Assembly: GCA_016946835.1 (NCBI GenBank)
Contig: JACVTC010000011.1
Location: 1,091,001 to 1,155,000, forward strand
DNA from: Neocallimastix lanati (nom. inval.)
Taxonomy: Eukaryota > Neocallimastigomycota > Neocallimastigomycetes > Neocallimastigales > Neocallimastigaceae
Reading direction: 5' to 3'
DNA length: 64,000 nt
Shown: piece after piece, positions 35,410 to 45,317 of the stretch
Position numbering within the stretch: position 1 is the first letter of the stretch
Layout of the letters: each line of letters begins with the position of its first letter
Notes under the pieces: generated by a model
Told to the model about the DNA's origin: nothing
The model's input: the letters and a program-made list of their open reading frames with translations, nothing else
Database searches by the model: none
Made by a program: the position numbers and the translations under genes

Positions 35410-35949
35410 TGTTGATACGTATCTTTTATATTTAAGGATGTATCTAAATAATTTTATTTGTTTGGACGTTGTCAGAAGGGAATTATTAACAAAATAATAT
35501 ATTCTAATAAATATAATAATAACACATAATGTATAAATATAAATATATAATTTGAATGTAAAGATTTGTCTTTATTTATTTATTCTTATTTCTTTATTTA
35601 TTTTTATTACATTATTCTCAATGTTTACAAAAATATAAAAATACAAGTTATATATTTATTATTATCTTTCTCACTAACTATCTAATTATACACTTAATAA
35701 TTAATATTTATTACTCTATAAACTATTATATTTTCTACTAATAAACCTGTTATTTTGAAGTATCTTTATTATATATTTCCTATATTATAACAAAGAACTC
35801 CTTGTTTTATTATTAATGAATTATCAAAATATGTATCTAACTATTTAGTCTTATTTAATTATCTACCAATCATTATTAATTTTTAATTTATTACTTTAAC
35901 TAATTTCTAAAACTATTCCTAACAATGTTTTTAATGTGGTACAGTATCA
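35410..35949 (-). repeat. Solo LTR
   Basis: About 540 bp, plus-strand ends TGTTGATACG and CAGTATCA. Shares words with the LTR at 14,139 (AATAATATATTCTAATAAA and CTCCTTGTT). No coding part attached. One C separates it from LTRs on each side. Confidence 0.55.
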
Positions 35950-35950
35950 C

Positions 35951-37276
35951 TGTTGATACGGGCTGGGGTTGAAACACTAAGATATTCAAAACAAAAAAAA
36001 AAAAAAATAAATATTAACACATAACTATAAAAATAAATTTGGAAACAAGAAAAAAAATTAAATTTTAAAATATTCTTTATTTAAATTTAAAATTAAAATT
36101 ATTTGTTCCCCGTATTAAAAAGAAAGAAATTTATTCTTCTTTTTATACTTTTATTTTAATACATTTTATTTATTATTAATATATTCTTTATAAAAAAAAA
36201 CTATTATAACTATTTTATTTTAATTTTAACTATTATTTTAAATTATTTTTTAAAAAAAAAAAATAACATTTATTAAATTAAAATATAAAAAATTAATTTG
36301 GAGCTTGTATCACGAAGGGCATTCCGGGCGGTAGCTTCTTCTTGATATTGTTATTCAGAGAGAGAATTATACAGAATTGATATTTTCTGTATTTTAGATC
36401 ATTTTTATTATTGGAATTCTTCTGTATTTTAGTTCGTTTTTATTTTAATAAAGATTTAATTTATTTTTTATTTTTGTTTTATTTTTAGTTTATTTCAAAG
36501 GTTTTAGAAAATATTATACAGAAACTTATAATTCTGTATTTTACATCAAATATTTATTGAAATAGGTTTTTATTATTCTTAATATAAAAATAAGAATTAG
36601 TAATGATTTAAATATTATATAATTTTTAATAAGAATATTTAGTAATAATTTTTATTATATTTAATATTAATAAAATATTTAATAATTATTTTTATTAGAT
36701 TTGATATTAATAAAAGATTTTAATAAGAATATTTAATAATAATTTTTATTATATTTAATATTAATAAAAGAATTTTATAAGAATATTTAATAATAATTTT
36801 TATTATAAAAGATTTTAATAAGAATATTTAATAATAATTTTTATTATATTTGATATTAATAAAAGATTTTAATAAGAATATTTAATAATAATTTTTATTA
36901 TATTTAATATTAATAAAAGAATTTTATAAGAATATTTAATAATAATTTTTATTATAAAAGATTTTAATAAGAATATTTAATAATAATTTTTATTATATTT
37001 AATATTAATAAAAGAAATTTATAAGAATATTTAATAATAATTTTTATTATATTTAATATTAATAAAAGAATTTTATAAGAATATTTAATAATAATTTTTA
37101 TTATATTTAATATTAATAAAAGAAATTTATAAGAATATTTAATAATAATTTTTATTATATTTAATATTAATAAAAGAAATTTATAAGAATATTTAATAAT
37201 AATTTTTATTATATTTGATATTAATAAAAGATTTTAATAAGAATATTTAATAATAATTTTATTTTATTATTATTAA
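35951..37276 (-). repeat. LTR interrupted by element 4 (left part; right part 44,299-44,349)
   Basis: Begins TGTTGATACGGGCTGGGGTT, similar to the start of the element 7 LTR (shared GGGGTTGA and AGATATT). It ends after element 4 with GGCATTCTTTATCA, a typical LTR end in this window. Holds hairpins ATACAGAA/TTCTGTAT near 36,370 and a 54-bp tandem array. Confidence 0.5.
36629..37262. repeat. About 54-bp tandem repeat array
   Basis: About a dozen units built on AAGAATATTTAATAATAATT followed by TTTATTATATTTAATATTAA and TAAAAGAATTTTAT, with a shorter 41-bp variant interspersed. Lies inside the LTR interrupted by element 4. Confidence 0.85.
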
Positions 37277-38011
37277 TGTTAAAAAGTAAACAGGTTGAAT
37301 TTAACGAGGAATCAGGTTGATATATCTATATAATATAACTATATAGATATAAGTAAATTACTAAAATAAAAGAGTTATAAAGTTAAATTTGTTAATTTAA
37401 CACTTAATTAAAACTAATAATTGGTTTGATATGATAAAAATTTTTATTTATTAATAAAAATATATAGTTATATTATAATAGGTTAACTATAACCTTACAA
37501 AGAGCAAAAAGATAAATTTGAATTTTCTTTTTATACTTTGTAGGTTTGAGAATATTGATAATAATAATATAAAGTTGATAATAATAATATTTAGTATAAG
37601 AATATGTTTAATATAAATAAATTATATTTTTTAATCTAATATATTAGCTAATATATATAATATAATTTTAAATTTAAATATTTAATATAGTAATTAATAA
37701 TTAATAATTAATTAAATCAATATAACATAAATTAATACATAAACATTAATTTATGAATCAAGGATGACATGACCAAATGATTCATGTTAATAAATATTTT
37801 ATTTATTAATAATATTTAAGTTTAATATGATATCATTAGAATCAGTAGGCCTAAGCTGGTCCTAAGATGATCAAATAACTTATAATATTATAAAATAAAT
37901 AAAATTTAAAGAATAATTAATGAATTATAAATTTTTATTAATTATTTTGTTTTTAATAATTTTAATTGAAATTAATTGAAATTGAAATTTAATTCAGTTG
38001 TAATTTCAACA
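37277..38011 (-). repeat. Element 4, 3' LTR
   Basis: 735 bp; plus-strand ends TGTTAAAAAG and TTTCAACA. Near-identical to 43,565-44,298. Confidence 0.92.
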
Positions 38012-38022
38012 ACGCCCTTCCA

Positions 38023-38048
38023 CAAAAATCGGATTCCAGACGATTTTG
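38023..38048 (-). other. Hairpin before the polypurine tract of element 4
   Basis: On the element strand CAAAATCG, loop TCTGGAATC, CGATTTTTG. Element 6 has the same nine-nt loop on a different stem. Confidence 0.7.
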
Positions 38049-38533
38049 TGTAACGTTACATAAAGAAATTATTATATTTATAAAATTGTATATTTTAAAA
38101 AAATTTTTTTTTTTTTTTTTTTTTTTTTGAAGTAAAAAGGTCACATGAGTCCTTTAAAGAACACATTACAAGTGGCCATTTCATGGAAATTTCGAAATTG
38201 TCAAAATTTACTGAAATTAAAATTTTGTTATAAAATTAAATATCGAGAAATATAATGGTGTGAATTTTATTAAAAATTTCGTTGAAAAAATGTGAAATTG
38301 AAATTTTGAAATTTAAATTAAAATTTCATCTTAATTTTATGCATTAAATTGAAAATTTTTAAATATAGTGAAAATTTATAATTTAATGAATATAATAATG
38401 TAAAAATAAATAAAGTATTATTAAATTTCGATTTTTTAAAAATTTTTGAAATTTTGAAATGTAAAATTTTAAATTAACTAATTTAATTTTGAAATATTAT
38501 TATTTAATATACTATTTATAGCTTAAGTATAAT

Positions 38534-38565
<32 letters not shown>

Positions 38566-38571
<6 letters not shown>

Positions 38572-41500
38572 ATAAGAAAGAGAAGTGAATTTTCTATTAT
38601 TCTTTAAATATTCTTGATATATTCTTTGATTCCTTGGATTATTTTCAACTTCATAAGAAGGCACCCAATTACTTGAACTTTTATATTTGTATCTAACTCT
38701 ATATTCGTAGCAGTTTTTCTTGTAGTTTGTCCTAAATCCAGAAATTTCAATAATATCATTAATGGATTCATTGTGCGAACTTCTATTTAAAAACTTTTAC
38801 GGAGTTGGGACATAAGGTTCCAATTCAGAGATATGAAAGATTGGATGATGTTTTGGAAAAGGTGACTTTTTAAGATCAATTTTATAATTATTATTCTCTA
38901 AAACATCGATTACCTTGTAAGGTCCATATTTGCAAGGAGCGAGTTTAGAACAATCTTCAATATTTAAGGAAGGAGGTGCTTGAATCCAAACCAAGTCACC
39001 TTCTTTTATTACAGGAGGTGGCATCCTTTTCTTATCCGCATAATTTTTATATAATTCTTTAGATCTTAATAAGACATCTTTAATATGATTAAAACTTGTA
39101 CTTACATTTTTAATAAATTTACTATTAGTATCAACTTGGGGTAGTAAGAAATATTCGTCCATAGATGGATGAAATCCATAGTTAATAAAGAAAGGTGTTT
39201 CTTTTGTAGATTCATTGACTGAATTATTATAAGCGAACTCTGCAAGATAGATCCAATTAATCCAATCGTCGTGATAATAAGATCTTGAATAAGCTCTTAA
39301 ATACTGTTCAATAAAGGAGTTGCATCTCTCAACTTGACCAACAGTCTCATGATGATCTGTTGTAGCTAATTTGGATTTAATATTAAGTAATTTCATGAAT
39401 TCCTTCCAAAGTGCACTTGTAAACTGAGGACCTCTATCTGTATACATATCATAAGGAAGGCCATGTAATTTATAAACATTATTCATAAATGCTTTGGCAG
39501 TTTGTTTTGCATCAGGAATTTGTTTGAAAGGTATTAAGTGAATCATTTTAGAGAAACGATCCACTACAACCATTATTACCGTATATCCCTTTGAATCCGG
39601 GAGGCCACATAAAAAGTCAACTTCTATAGATTTCCAAGGTCTATCAGGTGTTTCCAATGGTTGTAGAAAGCCATATTTCCTATGTCTATTAATTTTGTTT
39701 CTTGCACAACATTCACAGGAATTGACAAATTTTGTAACATCATCTTGCATTTTGGGCCACCAAAAGTTTCTTGTAATTAATTCAAGAGTTCTTTTAATTC
39801 CAAGATGACCAGCAGAAGGCTTTTCATGATATTTAGTTAAGATTTCTAATCTTAAAATATAAATTAAATTATTATATAATATAATATTATCCTTTATTTT
39901 GAACTTATTCATTTTCCTAAAGGGTTTATAGGACATATCATTTTTAATATTCTGTGGGCTAAAATAGAGTCTAATATCATCAGCTGTGGCATCTGTTTTT
40001 GTAGCTTCTATAATTCTTTCTAAAAGATCGCTAACAACACCAATAAAACATGGAACTTCTTTTACATTTTTTATGTCAAGAATATTTTCGGTTTTAGTTT
40101 CTTCATTATTTTTTATATAATCTGGTCTTCTTGAAAGAGAATCAGGTTTTCCATTATTGGAACCTTGTCTATAAATTAATTCAAAATTATATTCTTGGAA
40201 GAACATATGCCATCTATGTTGCCTTTGATTACCAATTTTACCACCAAGGGTATATAATAAGTTCCTATGATCAGTATAAACAGTTACTTTGTATTTCGCA
40301 CCAAGTAATAAATGTCTCCATGCCAAAAAGGCTTCTCTAATAGCTAACAACTCCTTGTCTGTAATAGTATAATTAATTTCTGCACCTTGTAAGCTTCTTG
40401 AGAAATATGCAACTGGATATAATTTATTATTATCATCCTTTTGTGATAAAACAGCACCAAGGGCAAAGTTACTTGCATCACATTCAACAATAAATGGTTT
40501 ATTATTATCCGGATGGAATAAAACTGGAGAACTGGTTAATCTTTTCTTTAATTCTGAGAATGATTCTTCACATTTGTTATTCCAATTAAATTTAATATTT
40601 TTTCTGGTTAAATTATGTAAAGGTTTTGCAATTTTTGCAAAATCTTTAACAAATCTTCTATAATAATTGCAAAGACCTAAAAACCTCTGTACGTCCTTTA
40701 AGTTATTTGGTTGAGGCCAGTCTTTAATTGATTCTATTTTCTTCGGATCGGTAGTGACACCTTGACCTGATAATACATATCCAAGGAATTCAACTTTCTC
40801 TTTATCAAATTCACATTTTTCTAATTTTGCATATAAGTTATTATTAATTAATGCTTGCAAAACCTCCCTAACTTGTTTATGATGTTCTTTTAAATCTTTG
40901 GAGTAGATTAAAATATCGTCTAAATAAAGAATAACACTTTTTTCTAAATATGGTCTTAGTACCGAATTAATAAACGATTGAAAAGTAGCTGGTGCGTTTT
41001 TTAAACCAAATGGCATAACTAAGTATTCATAGTGACCATATTTAGTTCTGAAAGCTGTCTTGTATTCATCCCCTTCCTTAATACGGATTAAATTATAGGC
41101 TGAACGTAAATCTAATTTTGTAAAATACTTTGCTCCTTTAACCTTTTCGATAATTTCATTAATAAGAGGTATGGGGTACGAGTTTCTTATAGTAACTGCG
41201 TTTAACTTCCTATAGTCTACGCATAACCGAAGTGTACCATCTTTTTTCTTTTGGAATAGAACTGGATAACCTGCAGGTGATTCAGATGGTCTAATAAATC
41301 CTTTTTTTAGGTTTTCTTTTATATATTCTTCCAAAACTTTATTTTCCTCTTCGGTTAAGGGATAGATTGGACCATAGTGAAGGGAAGCGTCCTTCTCCAG
41401 CACTATTTTGCAGTCGGTTAAACGATGTGGAGGAAGTTTATCGGCTTCGGCTTTACTAAAAACAATAAATAGATCGCGATATTGAGGCGGAATATCTTCA

Positions 41501-42453
41501 ATATTTGGATCTTCATTGTCATTTTTATTAATTTCTTTATTTGATAAGAAGGAATATATTAAAAAATTGTAATTATAGTCATTGTTTAAATTAAAATTAT
41601 TTTTTAAATATTTATTTTGTTTTTTGAAATAATATTTATATTTATTAATAAAATAATGATTTTTATTAAAAAATTTTTTATAATTAAATTTATCACAAAA
41701 TTTTGAAAATTTATTAAGGTTAAGGTTATTAAGTTTTTTATTAAAAAAATTTTTTATTATAATTAAACTTCTGATCAAATTTTTTGAAATTTTTTGAAAA
41801 ATTTTTATAATTAAATTTTTTTATTGATTTATTAAAAAGTAAATAATTTTTTAAAATTTTATTTTTCATCGACTGTAGATATAAATTGTTTTTGCAATAT
41901 TTATTAGGATTTTTGCTATTTTTATTTGAAAAATAATAATTTAAGTAAGAATATAATATATTCTTATCATAATTATAGTGAATTTTGAATTTTCGCATGA
42001 ATTGATTACCAAAAAGTAGATCAGTTGGTATGCAATTTGTTATTAGAAATTTTTCATTGTAATTTTTAAAATAAAATTTTTTATTCTTTTGTATTTTTAT
42101 TTGAAATTTTAGCCAAACGTACTGATCTATCTTAGTAGTAGAACCAGATATACCTTTGACTGAAATTTTATTTTTTAAATTATAAATTTTTAAATTTAGT
42201 TTTTGAATTAAATTTTCTGTAATAAAATTACAAAATGATCCAGAATCTAGCATAGATTCAGATGTAATTTTTTGGTTATTTTTAATTTTTAATTTATTAT
42301 TATTAATTGGTAGTCTTGTTGGAATGTAGCAATGGAATAAAAGAAAAGTTGAAGGTAGTTTTTGGGTTGTGATGTTATCAAATGAAGGAAAGTTATAATA
42401 AATTGTTTTTACATTTTTTGATGAATTGGACTCCGAGTGAAGTCCTTCATTTA
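38566..42453 (-). pseudogene. Element 4 protease-pol coding region (fossil)
   Basis: Order on the minus strand: protease (MLDSGSFCNFI), RT with YLDDILIYS, RNase H ([15 protein letters not shown]), integrase with zinc ligands and TDRGPQFTS, then a tail with EPYVPTP and a chromodomain-like segment at about 38,580-38,790 (YEYRVRYKYKSSSNWVPSYE). Coding parts occupy more than one frame in addition to the expected gag-protease shift. The RT-to-integrase part is one frame of 993 codons. Confidence 0.82.
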
Positions 42454-43530
42454 GTTTTTTGAATTATTATTATTTGTACTATTATTACTGTTATTATTAA
42501 TTTTATTAAAGTTATTATTATTATGGACTTTATTATAATTATTATTATAATATTTGTTATAATTGTTATTATTATTATATTTATTATTATTGTTGTTGTT
42601 GTTATTGTGGACATTAGAAGGCTTTTTCTTTAAATTTTTATTACCATTAGATTTTAATTGACCTTTAGATTTCAAGGAATTTTCGTAAAGAATACATCTA
42701 GTATAAATAGTACTAAGATCAGAAGGAAATTCATCCATTTTTTCTATTTCTTCCTGGAACCTTGGGTGCAATCCATTATAAAAGAATAAAACTAAAGCTT
42801 CTTCATTCCAATTCAAACATGTTGTAAGGGTTCGAAATTCATCAATATAATCATTAATTTTCCCAAATGTGTGAGAAATTTTTGCGAGTTGGATCATGGC
42901 TAATTTCTTACTGGCAACATTATTAAAAGCTTTCCTTAATTCTTTAATCAATTCTTCTAATGTTGCTGGACTTCTATCTTTATATTTGGCATAATACCAA
43001 TTACGAGCACCATCTCTTAAGCGTGACTTAACATAATTAATTTTTACATCCATAGTAGATTCACAGTTAGGATAAGTCTTAAAAGTATCTTCACAGAGCT
43101 GACAAAAGAGATCGGTTTCCTTAGTATCCCCAGTGAAGAATCCAGGTTCTGGGACTTCTTGAAGTGTATTGGGAATAGTATTCCTCATTATTACATCATT
43201 GTCTGCCTCTCTTCTTGTTGATATAGAAGCGTTATCATCTTGATTTTGAGAAGCATTAACATTAGGAATAAAATCGAATTTCTGATTTAAAATGCTGGTA
43301 ATAGAAGAAAGTTGTTTTATGATATTCTTGTTATCCCTATTTAAAGTAAAAAGTTTCTTTTGAAGATCTTCATTATATTTATTAAAATCTTCTCTTGATA
43401 AGAATGTAACTTCTGCATCTTTTGCCAGTTCAGAGACAGTAATCTGAGCGTCTGTTCTTAGCTTATTTACTTCCGACATAGGAGCAAAGTCAGGATAGGA
43501 GTTTGCCCACACGTTATTATAAAGGGACAT
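42451..43530 (-). CDS. Element 4 Gag
   Basis: 359 codons from the first ATG after the primer site. The central part is a Ty3-type capsid region (EPGFFTGDTKETDLFCQLCE, then YVKSRLRDGARNWYYAKY, then FRTLTTCLNWNEEALVLFFY). The tail is Asn-rich (NNNNKYNNNNNYNKYYNNN) and no CCHC zinc knuckle is visible, unlike gags of elements 1, 2, 6 and 7. RNA binding may rest on the basic Lys/Asn tail. The stop is immediately preceded by a slippery heptamer. Confidence 0.85.
   Translation of the reverse strand: MSLYNNVWANSYPDFAPMSEVNKLRTDAQITVSELAKDAEVTFLSREDFNKYNEDLQKKLFTLNRDNKNIIKQLSSITSILNQKFDFIPNVNASQNQDDNASISTRREADNDVIMRNTIPNTLQEVPEPGFFTGDTKETDLFCQLCEDTFKTYPNCESTMDVKINYVKSRLRDGARNWYYAKYKDRSPATLEELIKELRKAFNNVASKKLAMIQLAKISHTFGKINDYIDEFRTLTTCLNWNEEALVLFFYNGLHPRFQEEIEKMDEFPSDLSTIYTRCILYENSLKSKGQLKSNGNKNLKKKPSNVHNNNNNNNNKYNNNNNYNKYYNNNYNKVHNNNNFNKINNNSNNSTNNNNSKN
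42454..42460 (-). promoter_or_regulatory. -1 frameshift heptamer A-AAA-AAC at the element 4 gag end
   Basis: In the gag frame the last codons read TCA AAA AAC then the stop. A-AAA-AAC is a canonical -1 slippery heptamer of retroviral gag-pro joints, and the protease frame is open in the -1 frame across this point. Confidence 0.7.
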
Positions 43531-43554
43531 ATCAAGGTGATTCTCTTTTCTTGG

Positions 43555-43564
43555 GTAAGGTTAT
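43555..43564 (-). promoter_or_regulatory. Element 4 primer-binding site of self-priming type
   Basis: Reads ATAACCTTAC on the element strand, directly after the LTR, exactly complementary to GTAAGGTTAT at 43,777-43,786 in the LTR, which lies 37 nt after the start of TATAAAAAG (43,815-43,823). Confidence 0.75.
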
Positions 43565-44298
43565 TGTTAAAAAGTAAACAGGTTGAATTTAACGAGGAAT
43601 CAGGTTGATATATCTATATAATATAACTATATAGATATAAGTAAATTACTAAAATAAAAGAGTTATAAAGTTAAATTTGTTAATTTAACACTTAATTAAA
43701 ACTAATAATTGGTTTGATATGATAAAAATTTTTATTTATTAATAAAAATATATAGTTATATTATAATAGGTTAACTATAACCTTACAAAGAGCAAAAAGA
43801 TAAATTTGAATTTTCTTTTTATACTTTGTAGGTTTGAGAATATTGATAATAATAATATAAAGTTGATAATAATAATATTTAGTATAAGAATATGTTTAAT
43901 ATAAATAAATTATATTTTTTAATCTAATATATTAGCTAATATATATAATATAATTTTAAATTTAAATATTTAATATAGTAATTAATAATTAATAATTAAT
44001 TAAATCAATATAACATAAATTAATACATAAACATTAATTTATGAATCAAGGATGACATGACCAAATGATTCATGTTGAATAAATATTTTATTTATTAATA
44101 ATATTTAAGTTTAATATGATATCATTAGAATCAGTAGGCCTAAGCTGGTCCTAAGATGATCAAATAACTTATAATATTATAAAATAAATAAAATTTAAAG
44201 AATAATTAATGAATTATAAATTTTTATTAATTATTTTGTTTTTAATAATTTAATTGAAATTAATTTAATTGAAATTTAATTCAGTTGTAATTTCAACA
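43565..44298 (-). repeat. Element 4, 5' LTR with TATA promoter
   Basis: 734 bp. TATA box at 43,815-43,823 (minus), inferred start near 43,786. The TATA box sits within a long hairpin ACAAAG/CTTTGT. Confidence 0.9.
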
Positions 44299-44350
44299 AA
44301 TCATTTAAGATGCATAACCAAAAGAACATTATTTGGGCATTCTTTATCAC

Positions 44351-45294
44351 TGTTAGTAAAATTAGAAACTTGTGTTGAGGTTCGGGACAGCATAATAATA
44401 AATATAGAAATAAACACTAAAATAAAAAATTTAAAAATTAAAATATATCTTTTTTTTAAAATATTTTATTTATTTATTTAATAAAAATTATTCAATTAAA
44501 AACTAAAAATAAATTAATTTCTTTAATAAGATTATATTTTTTTCTTCAGATTATTTTTCTAAAATACAATTTTCTCATCTATTTATATTTTTTTTTATCG
44601 TTAGAAATGGTCAAGCCATTTCTTTAGAATATCTTAGAGTTACATGTTTGAATTGTATTTAAATTATAAATTCATAATCTATTCTATTATAATAAATAAT
44701 TATTACATATTATTAAATTCTAAACTATTTATTATTAATTGTAGTGATAATATATTTTAAAAATAATTTTATTACTTTTACAGAACTATTAGTAATAGAG
44801 TATTATTTAATTTTATACTATTTTTAAATAAAAGTATTTTAGATTATTATCTATTATTAATCTTATTATAAATAGGGTGTATTTTGGAAGGAAGTATTAC
44901 TAATTTTAATGACAAGGATCATGGATTTAAGTAAAAGATTTTTAAATCATTATTAATTATATTAATTTTTATTAATAATAAATAATCTGTATTAGTAATA
45001 TTTGTAAAATAAAATTTTCTTTAATAATAAAATATTGATAGAATAAATCATATTAATAAAACTAGATATTGATAATAATATTGATATTAATAATATAGTA
45101 TTAATTTTAATAATAAAGTATTGATATTAATAAAGAATTTATATTAATAATAATAAATTTAATATTAGTAATAATTTGGCAGTAATAGAACATAAGAAAG
45201 TTCCCCAAGTAAGGAAATAAATAATTTAATTTTAGTGGTTAAGTTATTTTTATGAAAAATAATAAAATTAACATTATTTGTTCATTCCTTAACA
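44351..45294 (-). repeat. Element 5, 3' LTR
   Basis: About 944 bp; plus-strand ends TGTTAGTAAA and TTCCTTAACA. Holds a hairpin AGAAATGG/CCATTTCT just upstream of its minus-strand TATA box (near 44,585). Confidence 0.6.
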
Positions 45295-45317
45295 AGATGC
45301 CCTCGCTAAGACTCAAG

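Larger units (their letters stand above)
37277..44298 (-). mobile_element. Element 4: Ty3/gypsy chromovirus, young but broken
   Basis: Minus-strand element: 5' LTR 43,565-44,298, self-priming site 43,555-43,564, gag, protease, RT-RNase H-integrase, chromodomain-like tail, hairpin and purine tract GGAAGGGCG, 3' LTR 37,277-38,011. The LTRs (735 and 734 bp) differ at only a few places, so the insertion is fairly recent. Gag and protease are joined through a recoding signal; beyond that at least one break is present. Flanking 5-mers (ATTAA and AATCA) do not match. Confidence 0.88.

Noticed and set aside
36629-37262. Regularly spaced repeats resembling a CRISPR array
   Set aside because: Units are contiguous and the would-be spacers are themselves repeated; this is a tandem repeat in a eukaryotic LTR.
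37272-44303. Target duplication for element 4
   Set aside because: The flanking 5-mers ATTAA and AATCA differ; no shift of the LTR edges makes them match.
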